A stretch of DNA of 64,000 nt from Stenotrophomonas sp. 364 (GCF_009832905.1 NZ_CP047135.1:2644001-2708000), one strand, 5' to 3'. Positions 1 through 9,203 are shown, counted from the first letter of the stretch. A program made the numbers and translations. Notes: generated by a model from the sequence alone, not told the origin.

Positions 1-1
1 C

Positions 2-1522
2 TTCCTATTCGTCCCCCTCACGCTCGGGCTGTCCTTCATGGTGGCCATCATGGAGAGCGTGTACGTCATGACCCGCAAACAGGTCTGGCGGCAGATGACC
101 CTGTTCTGGGGCACGCTGTTCGGCATCAACTTCGCCATCGGCGTGGCCACCGGCCTGGTGATGGAATTCCAGTTCGGTATGAACTGGTCGTACTACAGCC
201 ATTACGTGGGTGACATCTTCGGCGCACCGCTGGCCATCGAAGGGCTGATGGCGTTCTTCCTGGAAGCCACCTTCATCGGCCTGTTCTTCTTTGGCTGGAA
301 GCGGCTGAGCGCGGTCAAGCACCTTACCGTGACCTGGCTGATGGCGCTGGGCACCAACCTGTCGGCGGTATGGATCCTGATCGCCAACGGCTGGATGCAG
401 AACCCGACCGGTGCGGTGTTCAACCCCGAAACGATGCGCATGGAAGTGGTGGATTTCGCCGCGGTGCTGTTCAACCCGGTGGCCCAGGCCAAGTTCGTGC
501 ACACCGTCAGTGCCGGCTACGTGACCGGCGCGGTCTTCGTGATGTCCATCAGTGCGCTGTACCTGCTGCGGGGCAAGTACAAGGACATGGCCCGTCGTTC
601 GTTCGCGGTGGCGGCGGCCTTCGGCCTGCTGTCGTCGCTGTCGGTGGTGGTGCTGGGTGACGAAAGCGGGTATGCCGCCAGCGAACACCAGAAGATGAAG
701 CTGGCTGCGATTGAAGCGATGTGGGAAACCGAGCGTGCCCCGGCCGACTTCACCGCCTTCGGCATTCCCAACCAGACCACCCACACCAACGACTACGCGA
801 TCAAGATTCCGTACCTGATGGGCCTGATCGCCACCCGTTCGCTGGACCAGCCGATCCCGGGCATCCTGGAACTGGTGGGCCGCGCCGAGAACCGCATCCG
901 CGGCGGCCAGCTGGCGTACGGTGCGCTGGAACGGGTGCGCAAGGACAAGAACGACGTCGAAGCGCGCGAGATGTTCGACCGTCATTGGCAGGATCTGGGC
1001 CACGGTCTGCTGCTGAAGCGTTACCGCGAGGACATCCTCAACGCCACCCCGGAAGAAATTTCCAAGGCGGCGATGGACACGGTACCGCGCGTGGCACCGC
1101 TGTTCTGGACCTTCCGCATCATGGCCGGCCTGGGCTTCTACCTGATCGCCTTCTTCGCCCTGGCGTTCTACTTCTCGTGCCGCAACAGCTTCCAGGACAA
1201 GCGCTGGTTCCTGCGCCTGGCCGTGTGGTCGCTGCCGGCCCCGTGGATCGCGATCGAATGCGGTTGGTTCGTGGCCGAATACGGTCGCCAGCCGTGGGCG
1301 GTGGATGGCGTGCTGCCCACCTTCTACGCCGCGTCGGGCCTGGCCCTGCATGAAATCCTGACCACGCTGGCGGTGTTCACCGGGTTGTACACGGTGCTGC
1401 TGGTGATCGAGGTCAAGCTGATGCTGAAGGCGATCCGCAAGGGTCCGGAAGAGATCCTGCCCACGCTGCAGGCCGACATCCGCCCCGTTTCCCCCGTTGC
1501 CGCCGCCCCCGGCCAAGCCTGA
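2..1522 (+). CDS. cydA: Cytochrome bd ubiquinol oxidase subunit I (5' truncated)
   Basis: Quinol-oxidising, heme-carrying subunit I of the inner-membrane cytochrome bd oxidase, which reduces oxygen to water with high affinity. The window opens inside the gene: the first full codon aligns with residue 20 of E. coli CydA, so the axial ligand His19 lies just outside. The other heme b558 ligands are visible (His in KFVHTVSAGY, Met in FRIMAGLG), as is the quinol-site signature GWFVAEYGRQPW. The insert after WETERAPADF makes this the long Q-loop, E. coli-like type rather than the short-loop CIO type. 506 residues are visible against about 522 in E. coli. cydB follows after 15 bases, with a ribosome site (GGAGAA) in the gap. 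Confidence 0.97.
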   Translation, partial: FLFVPLTLGLSFMVAIMESVYVMTRKQVWRQMTLFWGTLFGINFAIGVATGLVMEFQFGMNWSYYSHYVGDIFGAPLAIEGLMAFFLEATFIGLFFFGWKRLSAVKHLTVTWLMALGTNLSAVWILIANGWMQNPTGAVFNPETMRMEVVDFAAVLFNPVAQAKFVHTVSAGYVTGAVFVMSISALYLLRGKYKDMARRSFAVAAAFGLLSSLSVVVLGDESGYAASEHQKMKLAAIEAMWETERAPADFTAFGIPNQTTHTNDYAIKIPYLMGLIATRSLDQPIPGILELVGRAENRIRGGQLAYGALERVRKDKNDVEAREMFDRHWQDLGHGLLLKRYREDILNATPEEISKAAMDTVPRVAPLFWTFRIMAGLGFYLIAFFALAFYFSCRNSFQDKRWFLRLAVWSLPAPWIAIECGWFVAEYGRQPWAVDGVLPTFYAASGLALHEILTTLAVFTGLYTVLLVIEVKLMLKAIRKGPEEILPTLQADIRPVSPVAAAPGQA

Positions 1523-1537
1523 GGCAGGAGAATCCAG

Positions 1538-2692
1538 ATGGAATTCATTGCACTTGATTACACCACGCTCCGCGTGATCTGGTGGCTGCTGCTCGGCATC
1601 CTGCTGGTCGGCTGGGCCGTCATGGACGGGTTCGACCTGGGCGTTGGCACCCTGCTGCCGTTCGTGGCCCGCACCGATGACGAACGCCGGCTGGTGATCA
1701 ACACCGTCGGCCCGGTCTGGGAAGGCAACCAGGTCTGGTTGGTGCTCGGCGGCGGCGCGATCTTCGCCGCGTGGCCGCCGCTGTACGCGGTGAGCTTCTC
1801 CGGCTTCTACCTGGCCGTGTTCCTGATGCTGTTCGGGCTGATCCTGCGCCCGGTCGCCTTCAAGTACCGCAGCAAGATGCCCGGCAAGCGCTGGCGCCAG
1901 AACTGGGACCGGGCATTGTTTGTCGGCGGCCTGTTGCCGGCACTGATCGCAGGCGTGGCGGTGGGCAACGTGCTGGTGGGCGTGCCGTTCCATTTCGATG
2001 ACAGCATGCGCATCTTCTACACCGGCACCCTGATCGGCCTGCTCAACCCGTTCGCCCTGGTGGCGGGCCTGGTCAGCGTGGCGATGGTGGTGGCCCACGG
2101 TGCGGCGATGCTGGTGCTCAAGACCGACGGTCCGGTGGCCGAGCGTTCGGCCCGCTATGGCAGCGTGGCTGCACTGGCGAGCTTCGTGTTGTTTGCCGCC
2201 GCCGGCGCCTGGGTGGCCTTCGGCCTGCCGGGCTACCAGATCACCTCGCAGGTGGTCACCGACGGCCCGACCAACCCGCTGTTGAAGACCGTTGAACTGG
2301 GCAGCGTCGCCGGCGGCTGGCTGCGCAACTACAGCAGCATGCCCGCCACGGTGGTGTTCCCGCTGATCGGCCTGCTCGGTGCCCTAGCCAGTGCAGTGCT
2401 GCTGCGTGCCCGCCGTGGCGGCCTGGCCTTCCTCGCCTCGGGTGCGTCCATCGCCGGCATCATCCTCACCGTCGGCTTTGCGATCTTCCCGTTCCTGCTG
2501 CCGTCCTCCAGCCAGCCCATCTCCAGCCTGACCGTCTGGGACAGTTCGTCCAGCCACCTCACGCTGTGGATCATGCTGCTGGCCACGGCCATCTTCCTGC
2601 CGATCATCATCGCGTATACCAGCTGGGTGTACCGCGTCATGAAGGGCAAGACGACCGCCGAGGACATGGGCGACAACCCCAACGCGTATTGA
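1538..2692 (+). CDS. cydB: Cytochrome bd ubiquinol oxidase subunit II
   Basis: Heme-free partner subunit of cytochrome bd oxidase, 384 residues (E. coli 379). It shows the family pattern: N-terminal IWWLLLGILLVGWAVMDGFD, then VWEGNQVWLVLGGGAIFAAWP, a series of hydrophobic helices, and the C-terminal FPFLLPSSSQP with WDSSSSHLTLWIM. The start ATG follows a GGAGAA ribosome site directly after cydA, so the two are surely co-transcribed. A REP-like hairpin and the small cydX gene follow. Nothing unusual in length or motifs. Confidence 0.97.
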   Translation: MEFIALDYTTLRVIWWLLLGILLVGWAVMDGFDLGVGTLLPFVARTDDERRLVINTVGPVWEGNQVWLVLGGGAIFAAWPPLYAVSFSGFYLAVFLMLFGLILRPVAFKYRSKMPGKRWRQNWDRALFVGGLLPALIAGVAVGNVLVGVPFHFDDSMRIFYTGTLIGLLNPFALVAGLVSVAMVVAHGAAMLVLKTDGPVAERSARYGSVAALASFVLFAAAGAWVAFGLPGYQITSQVVTDGPTNPLLKTVELGSVAGGWLRNYSSMPATVVFPLIGLLGALASAVLLRARRGGLAFLASGASIAGIILTVGFAIFPFLLPSSSQPISSLTVWDSSSSHLTLWIMLLATAIFLPIIIAYTSWVYRVMKGKTTAEDMGDNPNAY

Positions 2693-2704
2693 GTGGTTTC
2701 ATGC

Positions 2705-2725
2705 GTGCCGACCACCGGTCGGCAC
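2705..2725. repeat. REP-like palindrome between cydB and cydX
   Basis: GTGCCGACC and GGTCGGCAC form a perfect 9-base inverted repeat with a 3-base loop. It resembles the hairpin core of the SMAG/REP repeats elsewhere in the window but lacks the GTAG head. It lies 12 bases after the cydB stop and could modulate cydX relative to cydAB through mRNA stability; that role is inferred. Confidence 0.7.
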
Positions 2726-2750
2726 CACCCCCGAATGAAGGAGAGTGAAC

Positions 2751-2864
2751 ATGTGGTATTTCGCCTGGATCCTCGGCGCCGGCCTTGCATCGGTCGTGGC
2801 CATCCTCAACGGCATGTGGTTCGAAGCCCGCGAAACCAGCCGGCTAGACAACGAGCAACGCTGA
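2751..2864 (+). CDS. cydX: Cytochrome bd oxidase small subunit CydX (YbgT family)
   Basis: A 37-residue single-helix membrane protein that stabilises the CydAB heme complex. It begins MWYFAWILGAGLAS, closely matching E. coli CydX (MWYFAWILG...), followed by a hydrophobic stretch, a short linker (GMWFEARE) and a charged tail. The start follows an AAGGAGAG ribosome site at ideal spacing. Its place as third gene of the cyd operon, 58 bases after cydB, supports the call. It is short enough to be missed by automated gene callers. Confidence 0.95.
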   Translation: MWYFAWILGAGLASVVAILNGMWFEARETSRLDNEQR

Positions 2865-2879
2865 AAGTGTAAAAAAGAG

Positions 2880-2908
2880 TTGCCGATACGGCCTTCACAC
2901 CGTATTCT
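2880..2908 (+). promoter_or_regulatory. Promoter of the first tRNA-Pro gene
   Basis: TTGCCG and TATTCT separated by exactly 17 bases, placing the predicted start about six bases before the tRNA. The same arrangement recurs before the second tRNA copy, which strengthens both calls. Confidence 0.7.
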
Positions 2909-2920
2909 TGGCGGCTCCTT

Positions 2921-2997
<77 letters not shown>

Positions 2998-3014
2998 CTC
3001 AGGTGGTCGCATTG

Positions 3015-3043
3015 AAGCCTGGAAACACGATTTCCAGGCTTTT
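3015..3043 (+). terminator. Intrinsic terminator of tRNA-Pro copy 1
   Basis: AAGCCTGGAAA and TTTCCAGGCTT form an 11-base stem with a 5-base loop and end in a short T run, 17 bases after the tRNA. Confidence 0.85.
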
Positions 3044-3093
3044 GTGTCTAAGCCGTGGCAACACGGCACCGAAGGAAAGCAACACGGTCCCCC

Positions 3094-3122
3094 TTGCCGC
3101 CGAAGGGTGGGATCGATACAAT
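3094..3122 (+). promoter_or_regulatory. Promoter of the second tRNA-Pro gene
   Basis: TTGCCG, 17-base spacer, TACAAT. The -35 box is identical to that of copy 1 and the -10 box is closer to consensus, so this copy may be transcribed more strongly. Confidence 0.75.
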
Positions 3123-3135
3123 AGGCGGCTCCTTA

Positions 3136-3215
<80 letters not shown>

Positions 3216-3228
3216 GATGGTCACATTG

Positions 3229-3262
3229 AAGCCTGGAAGACATATGTCCTCCGGGCTTTTTT
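3229..3262 (+). terminator. Intrinsic terminator of tRNA-Pro copy 2
   Basis: AAGCCTGGAAGAC pairs imperfectly with GTCCTCCGGGC, followed by six T. It shares its first arm with the terminator of copy 1, but the second arm has drifted, unlike the tRNA itself. Confidence 0.8.
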
Positions 3263-3716
3263 GTGCCTGACGTTCAGGGCACGCATCCACGGCGTGTGGC
3301 CATGCCGGACACGCCGGTTGAGCCGACCGTTGGTCGGCTGCACTTCCATACGATGGAGGGATCCGCGTACCCACACGCCGCGGCCCGGCCTGACGACATC
3401 GGCATACGGGGGATTTGGCGCTGGCGTCAAAGCGCAGCCGACCAACGGTCGACTCTACCGGGGTGGTTTGCACATCCACATGCCCCGGCCCCGTGTTTGG
3501 CATAGCCACATGCCCGGCGCGGTGTTTTGTATGGCCAGACGCCCGGCCGTTGGCACGACCCATTCATTTGGCGCAGGTACAATGCCCCGCTTCGGGACGC
3601 GCGCGGCGCGCGCCATTCCTTTTCGACCCCACGCAGCCCCGGCCATGCGCCCGTGGCGGCGTTTCCGCACATCCGGCCCCCACCGTGATCGCGCCACCTG
3701 CACGAGATCCACGTCC
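3263..3716. other. 454-base intergenic region with two SMAG repeats and a degenerate tandem repeat
   Basis: Two inverted GTAG-type palindromes lie here: 3317-3342 (GAGCCGACC/GGTCGGCT) and, reversed, 3435-3459. From 3476 to 3560 about three degenerate copies of a 29-30-base unit beginning CCACATGCCC occur. GTACAAT near 3577 could be a -10 box for the transporter gene, but I see no convincing -35. No gene was found; open frames here have no recognisable product. Confidence 0.6.
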
Positions 3717-4928
3717 ATGACTCCTACCGACCCACACGCCTCCTCTTTGCTGCGCGGACGCGTGCTCGCCTTTGCGGCCATCCTGCTGGCTGCGCTCAAC
3801 CTGCGCACCGCCGTCACCTCGGTCACCCCGCTGCTCGACCTGCTCGGCCAGACCTTCGGCTTCGGCACCACCATGACCGGCGTGCTCGGCATGCTGCCCA
3901 CCGCATCGTTCGCCCTGTTCGGCGTCACCACCCCCATGGTGGCCCGCCGCATCGGCCTGGAACGCACCGCCCTGCTCGCCATGGGCCTGGCCACTGTCGG
4001 CCTGCTGCTGCGCTCCATGGCCGGCGGCATCGGCAGCCTGCTGTTCGGCTCCATCGTCGCCCTCGCCGGCATGGGCATCGGCAACGTCGTCGTGCCCCCG
4101 CTGGTCAAGCGCTACTTCGCCAACCGCGTCGGCACCGTCAGCACCCTCTACATCACCGTCCTGCAGGTCGGCACCATGATGCCGGCCCTGCTCGCCGTGC
4201 CCCTGGCCCAAAGCGCCGGCTGGCGCGTATCACTGGGCATCTGGGCCATCCTCGCCCTGGCCGCCGCGCTGCCCTGGATGGCGCTCGCCCGCCGCCGCCC
4301 GCATCCAGACCCGCTCGACACCGCCGCCAACCCGGCCGCGCAGCCGCATGGCAAGGTCTGGCGCACCCCGCTCGGCTGGGGCATGACCCTGATGTTCGGC
4401 ATGACCTCGCTCATGACCTACTCCATGTTCACCTGGCTGCCGCGCATCGTCGTCGAAGCTGGCGCCACCCCCGCGTTCGGCGGCATCATGGTGGCCATCT
4501 TCGCCGCCTGCGGCCTGCTGCCCTCGCTCACCATGCCCGCCCTGGCGGTGCGCCTGCGCAACCCGTTCCCGCTGGTCCTGATCGGGTTCTCGGCCTTCCT
4601 CATCGCGTTCGCCGGCCTGCTCTTCGCCCCCATGAAGGCACCGTGGCTGTGGGCGGTCCTGCTCGGCATCGGCCCGTCCACGTTCCCGCTCGCGCTGACC
4701 CTGATCAACCTGCGCACCCGCACCCCCGCGGGCTCGGCCGCGCTGTCCGGCTTCATGCAGGGCGTCGGCTACGCCTTCAGCTGCCTGGGCCCGTTCCTGT
4801 TCGGCTGGCTGCACGAAATGAGCGGTGGCTGGCACCTGCCGTTCGGCTTCCTGGTGATCTGCGCACTCGTCCTGCTCACCGCCTCGTGGGTGGCCTGCAA
4901 GCCGCAGAAACTGGAAGACCAGTGGTGA
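3717..4928 (+). CDS. MFS transporter, CynX/NimT family
   Basis: 403-residue major facilitator of the cyanate/2-nitroimidazole transporter (CynX/NimT) family. From residue 15 onward it is a run of hydrophobic helices: the first carries LAALNLRTAVTSVTPLLDLL, typical of CynX proteins, followed by MTGVLGMLPTASFALFGVTTP and GMGIGNVVVPPLVKRYFANR. A central charged linker near RRRPHPDPLDT separates two six-helix halves. The start is the ATG opening MTPTDPHASS; upstream in-frame codons translate repeat DNA and were not used. It stands alone between the tRNA genes and the pga operon. Substrate unknown. Confidence 0.85.
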   Translation: MTPTDPHASSLLRGRVLAFAAILLAALNLRTAVTSVTPLLDLLGQTFGFGTTMTGVLGMLPTASFALFGVTTPMVARRIGLERTALLAMGLATVGLLLRSMAGGIGSLLFGSIVALAGMGIGNVVVPPLVKRYFANRVGTVSTLYITVLQVGTMMPALLAVPLAQSAGWRVSLGIWAILALAAALPWMALARRRPHPDPLDTAANPAAQPHGKVWRTPLGWGMTLMFGMTSLMTYSMFTWLPRIVVEAGATPAFGGIMVAIFAACGLLPSLTMPALAVRLRNPFPLVLIGFSAFLIAFAGLLFAPMKAPWLWAVLLGIGPSTFPLALTLINLRTRTPAGSAALSGFMQGVGYAFSCLGPFLFGWLHEMSGGWHLPFGFLVICALVLLTASWVACKPQKLEDQW

Positions 4929-5263
4929 AGGTCGCTTCTACACACCGCATGCGCACCTACTGACGTAGCGTGTCCAACAGTGACCTGCCGGCAACGGCAG
5001 GCGATGTGGACTGGACCGTACCCAGCGCGCCTCACTGAACGGCTTCAGTGCGCAGCACCCCCGGGGACATTGCCGTGGCGGCGGCCTGTGGGGGCTTTGG
5101 GATCAGTACGTTACGACGTGTTTAACATCTACCGCGACAACGGTGGAGAGTGACGCGTGCTTTAACGAATTGTAAACAAATGCGTAGTAAGGCAGGATTG
5201 GCATGTGATGTGCGTCACATTTTGAGCACAGCATATTCTCTGAAGGGACGCTCTGGGGGTTCC
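4929..5263. other. 335-base leader region of the pga operon
   Basis: No gene seen. The first 170 bases are GC-rich with a small hairpin (CTGCCGgcaaCGGCAG). From about 5100 it becomes AT-rich (TTTAACGAATTGTAAAC), runs into a CRP/Clp palindrome, then TATTCT at 5234 as a possible -10 box, and a GAAGGGACG stretch about 20 bases before the pgaA start. Confidence 0.7.
5204..5219 (+). promoter_or_regulatory. CRP/Clp-type operator upstream of pgaA
   Basis: TGTGATGTGCGTCACA is a perfect match to the TGTGA-N6-TCACA consensus of CRP-family regulators, centred about 52 bases before the pgaA start. In xanthomonads the CRP homologue is Clp, whose DNA binding is reported to be relieved by cyclic-di-GMP. 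Overlap with the expected -35 position of a TATTCT -10 box leaves the sign of control open. Confidence 0.7.
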
Positions 5264-7297
5264 ATGTACAACCATCGGCCGCTGGCGCTTTGCGTCGGCC
5301 TGGCATGCGCCACACTCTGTCTGACCAGCACCGGCGCCCGCGCCGCCGCCACTGCGGACCAACTGGGTCAGATCAGCCAGTTCCGCGACCACGCCCAATG
5401 GCTGGATGCGCTGGCCGCGATCGAGCGGGCCCAGCTGCAGTCGCCCAACGACGAACTGTTGTACAAGCTGCAGGTGCTCACCCTGTCCGACATCGGCAAC
5501 GCGCACCGCGCCTGGCAGCTGTACCAGGCCCGCCCGCAGCTGTTCGACGACGGCCAGAAGCAGCGTTTTGAAGCCAACTACCTGGCCAAGCTGGTCGGCT
5601 GGAGCCTGGCCTACGGCGCCAGCGAAGACACCCGGCTGGACGAAGCCGAGGGCGCGCTGGCCCAGATGCAGCAGTACCTCGACCGCGATGGCAGCACCGT
5701 GCAGGCCGCGCCGCTGCGCATCCGTTACGACCGCCTGATTCTGCTCAACCGGCTGGGCCGGCACAGCCAGGTCCGCGACGAATACCGCAGCCTGCTGGCC
5801 GAAGGCCATCCCGTGCCGAACTACCTGATGGCCCCGATCGGCGATTCGCTGATGGCCACCCAGCATCCGAAGGAAGCCATTCCGGTGCTCGAAGCGGCCA
5901 TGAAAGCCGACCCCTCGCAGCCGCAGGTGCGCTCTGAACTGGCCTACGCCTACCTGGAAAGCGAACAGGCCGACACCGCCATCGCGCTGCTCAAGAAATG
6001 GCAGGCCGACGAACCGGCCTGGCGCTGGACCAACGGCGCCAAGGCCCCCCACGCCAACTGGCCGCGTTACGAAGCCGACCTCAACCTGGCCATGGTGCGC
6101 GCCTACAGCGGCGACCTGCCCACCGCCCAGCGCGACCTGGAGAAGATGGTGGACATCGGCCCGGGCAACACCGGCACGCAATCTTCGCTGGGCAATGTGT
6201 ACCTGATGCGCGGCTGGCCGCGTCGGGCACTGGAGCGCTACAGCATGGCCAACACGCTGGACCCGCGCGACGTCCCGGCCCGGCTGGGCCAGTACGACGC
6301 CTACGTGGAGCTGCAGCGCGACGATCTCGCCCGCCCCATCCACGACACCCTGCTGGAACGCTACCCCGGCCAGCCGTCGGTGCAGCGGCTGGACCGCAGC
6401 TGGCGTGCCCACCGCGGCTGGCAGCTGCATGCCTACGCCGAGGGCGGGCGCAGTTCCGGTGGCGGCGGCGCATCGCCGCTGGGCAACGATGACGGCCGTT
6501 ACGGCGTGGAAGTGCAGTCGCCGATCCTCGACGACCGCTGGCGCGTGGTGGCCTTTGCCGACCGCCGCAATGTCGATTTCCAGGAACAGACCATCAACCC
6601 GTTGCGGGTCGGCGTTGGTACGCGCTACCGCTATGGCCGCGCCGATGCCGAAGCTTTCGTCAACCGCGCCAACGACCACATCGGCGATACCGGCCTGAGC
6701 GCCGGCCTCGGCTGGCAGTTCAGCGACCAGTGGCACGTGGGCGTCACCGCCGCGCGCAACGACGCCGATGCCTCGATGCAGGCGCGCGTGTCGGGCATCA
6801 CCGCCGACAGCGTGGCCGTGGCCGCGGACTACCGCCGCAACGAACGCACCCATTGGAGCATCGGCGCCAGCCAGTTCCGCTACGACGATGGCAACCGCCG
6901 CGACACCGTCACCACCGCCATCGAACAGCGCCTGCTGACCCGTCCCACGCTGATCCTGGACGGCCTCGGCAGCCTCTACGCCAGCCAGGGCAGCCGCGAC
7001 GACGTGCCCTACTTCAATCCGTCCGAGGACCACTCGGTGGAACTGGGGCTGCGCGTGGACCAGCAGTTGTGGCGCCACTACGAACGCCACTTCCGGCACC
7101 GCCTGACCGTCTCGGTGGGGCAGTACTGGCAGCAGGGCTTTGGCAGCGCGATCGTGCCGTCGGCCGAGTACCGCCACGAATGGCAGCTCGGCGAAGGCCG
7201 GATCTTCGAGTACGGCGTGAGCTGGTCGCGACCGGTCTACGACGGACAACGCGAACGACACGTCGGCCTGGATGTCGGCCTGCGCTGGGGAGAATGA
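5264..7297 (+). CDS. pgaA: Poly-N-acetylglucosamine outer-membrane export porin PgaA/HmsH
   Basis: Exports poly-beta-1,6-N-acetylglucosamine (PNAG) through the outer membrane. 677 residues, shorter than E. coli PgaA (807). Signal peptide MYNHRPLALCVGLACATLCL ending near GARAAA; TPR-like helical repeats to about residue 390 (for example DPSQPQVRSELAYAYLESEQ); then a beta-barrel rich in alternating aromatics (YGVEVQSPILDDRWRVVAFA, HEWQLGEGRIFEYGVSWSRP). The ATG at MYNHRP gives a clean signal peptide, unlike upstream starts. First gene of pgaABCD; its stop precedes pgaB by one base. Expression probably starts in the Clp-site-containing leader. Confidence 0.93.
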   Translation: MYNHRPLALCVGLACATLCLTSTGARAAATADQLGQISQFRDHAQWLDALAAIERAQLQSPNDELLYKLQVLTLSDIGNAHRAWQLYQARPQLFDDGQKQRFEANYLAKLVGWSLAYGASEDTRLDEAEGALAQMQQYLDRDGSTVQAAPLRIRYDRLILLNRLGRHSQVRDEYRSLLAEGHPVPNYLMAPIGDSLMATQHPKEAIPVLEAAMKADPSQPQVRSELAYAYLESEQADTAIALLKKWQADEPAWRWTNGAKAPHANWPRYEADLNLAMVRAYSGDLPTAQRDLEKMVDIGPGNTGTQSSLGNVYLMRGWPRRALERYSMANTLDPRDVPARLGQYDAYVELQRDDLARPIHDTLLERYPGQPSVQRLDRSWRAHRGWQLHAYAEGGRSSGGGGASPLGNDDGRYGVEVQSPILDDRWRVVAFADRRNVDFQEQTINPLRVGVGTRYRYGRADAEAFVNRANDHIGDTGLSAGLGWQFSDQWHVGVTAARNDADASMQARVSGITADSVAVAADYRRNERTHWSIGASQFRYDDGNRRDTVTTAIEQRLLTRPTLILDGLGSLYASQGSRDDVPYFNPSEDHSVELGLRVDQQLWRHYERHFRHRLTVSVGQYWQQGFGSAIVPSAEYRHEWQLGEGRIFEYGVSWSRPVYDGQRERHVGLDVGLRWGE

Positions 7298-7298
7298 G

Positions 7299-9203
7299 AT
7301 GGGACATATGGATCTGAAACGCTGGACCCTGGGCCTGCTGCTGGCGATGCTGGCCGTGGTCGTCCCCGCGCACGCGCAGCCGCAGCCGGCCCTGCTGGAT
7401 TCGGCCGACAACGGCCTGCTGGTGCTCAGCTACCACGACATCCGCGATGACGTGGCCACCACCAGCGACCTGGACGCCTATGCGGTCAGCACCCAGAACT
7501 TCGCGGCCCACCTGGACTGGCTGTCCGCGCACGGCTACCACCCGGTGTCGCTGTCGCAGCTCATCACCGCCTCCCAGGGCGGTACCCCGCTGCCGTCCAA
7601 GCCGGTGCTGCTGACCTTCGATGACGGCCTGCGCAGCGTGTACAGCAAGGTGTTCCCGCTGCTGCGCGCCTACAACTACCCGGCGCTGGTAGCGGTGATC
7701 ACTGATTACGTGGACATGCCCGCCGGTCGCCAGATCGATTACGGCTACCGCCCCTTCACCCGCGATGATTTCCTGACCTGGGAACAACTGCGCGAGATGC
7801 AGAAGAGCGGGCTGATCGAACTGGCCAGCCACACCGACAACCTGCACCACGGCGTGCAGTCCAACCCGCAGGGCAACTCCACCCCGGCGGTGATCACCCG
7901 CATCTACGACCCGACCGCCAAACGCTACGAAACCGCCGCCGAGTACGAAGCCCGCCTGCGCGCGGACCTGCAGCTGAGCGTGGACCGGATCCGCAACAAC
8001 GTGGGCGTGTCGCCCAAGGCGATCGTGTGGCCGTACGCCGCCTACAACGCGCTGAGCAACGACATCGCCCAGCAGCTCGGCATGCCGGTGTCCTTCGACC
8101 TGGAAGGCCGCAGCACGCCGGTGACGCGCGACCTGCACGGCCTGGCCCGGTTGCTGGTGACCAACAACCCGACCGTGATCCAGCTGGCCTACGAACTGCG
8201 CCGCGACGTCGAGCGCGATGGCATGCGCGCCCTGCAGATCGACCTGGACGCGGTGTACGACGCCAACCCGGCGCAGCTGGCCAAAAACCTGGATGCGCTG
8301 ATCGAGCGGGTCAAGAAGATCGGCCCCACCCACGTGTTTCTGCAGGCCTTCGCCGACCCGGACGGCAACGGTTCGGCCGACGCGCTGTACTTCCCAAACC
8401 GGCACCTGCCGATGCGAGCGGACCTGTTCAACCGCGTGGCATGGCAGCTGAAAACGCGGGCCGGGGTGAAGGTCTTCGCGTGGCTGCCGGTGCTGGGCTA
8501 CGAGCTCAAGGACCCGGCCATCCGCAAGGCGTTGGCGATCGAGAGCCCCGAGCGCGACGGCATCTTCCGGCTGGACTTCACCAACCCGAAGGTGCGCCGG
8601 ATCATCGATGACATCTACGAAGACCTGGCGATCAACTCCTACTTCGAGGGGCTGCTGTTCCACGACGATGCCTACCTGCGCGACACCGAGCTGAGCCAGC
8701 TGCCGCCCGAAGGCGATGACGGCGCACGCACCCAGGCATTGATCGACTTCACTTTGGAGCTGCGCCGCGCCGCGCAGCGCTGGAGGCCCAAGCTGGCCAC
8801 GGTGCGCAACCTGTACGCGCAGCCGGTGCTGCAGCCGCAGAGTGCCAGCTGGTTCGCCCAGCGCCTGGACCTGTTCAACAAGGCCTACGACCACACCGCG
8901 CTGATGGCGATGCCGTGGATGGAAGGCAGCCGCAACCCGGAAAAATGGCTGGACAAGCTGGTGGTGGCGGTGCGTGCGCACGACCCGCAGCTGTCCCAGA
9001 CCATGTTCGAACTGCAGACGGTGGACTGGCGTACCCAGACCCCGATTCCCGGTGAGCGCCTGCGTGCGCAGATCCGTCGCCTGCAGGCGCAGGGCGTGCG
9101 CCATTTCGCCTGGTACCCCGACGACTTCATCGCCGGCCGTCCGTCCACCTACGATGCCCGCGCGGGCATGTCCTCGCGCAGCTTCCCGTACGAGGAAAAG
9201 TGA
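7299..9203 (+). CDS. pgaB: Poly-beta-1,6-N-acetylglucosamine N-deacetylase PgaB/HmsF
   Basis: Partially deacetylates PNAG in the periplasm so that it can be exported. 634 residues with an N-terminal carbohydrate-esterase 4 domain (SYHDIRDD, LTFDDGLRSVYSKV carrying the metal Asp pair, and SHTDNLHHG with the metal histidines) and a C-terminal glycosyl-hydrolase-like domain (LFHDDAYLRD, FAWYPDDF). The signal peptide ends in VPAHA before QPQP with no lipobox Cys, whereas E. coli PgaB is a lipoprotein. GGGGAG six bases before the ATG supports this start; a second ATG three codons on is possible. Confidence 0.93.
   Translation: MGHMDLKRWTLGLLLAMLAVVVPAHAQPQPALLDSADNGLLVLSYHDIRDDVATTSDLDAYAVSTQNFAAHLDWLSAHGYHPVSLSQLITASQGGTPLPSKPVLLTFDDGLRSVYSKVFPLLRAYNYPALVAVITDYVDMPAGRQIDYGYRPFTRDDFLTWEQLREMQKSGLIELASHTDNLHHGVQSNPQGNSTPAVITRIYDPTAKRYETAAEYEARLRADLQLSVDRIRNNVGVSPKAIVWPYAAYNALSNDIAQQLGMPVSFDLEGRSTPVTRDLHGLARLLVTNNPTVIQLAYELRRDVERDGMRALQIDLDAVYDANPAQLAKNLDALIERVKKIGPTHVFLQAFADPDGNGSADALYFPNRHLPMRADLFNRVAWQLKTRAGVKVFAWLPVLGYELKDPAIRKALAIESPERDGIFRLDFTNPKVRRIIDDIYEDLAINSYFEGLLFHDDAYLRDTELSQLPPEGDDGARTQALIDFTLELRRAAQRWRPKLATVRNLYAQPVLQPQSASWFAQRLDLFNKAYDHTALMAMPWMEGSRNPEKWLDKLVVAVRAHDPQLSQTMFELQTVDWRTQTPIPGERLRAQIRRLQAQGVRHFAWYPDDFIAGRPSTYDARAGMSSRSFPYEEK

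Noticed and set aside
3261..3716. N-terminal extension of the CynX-like transporter
   Set aside because: The stretch translates SMAG and degenerate repeats; the family N-terminus begins at MTPTDPHASS.
5162..7411. Minus-strand open frame of 749 codons opposite pgaA
   Set aside because: Antisense shadow of pgaA; low-complexity composition and no ribosome site.
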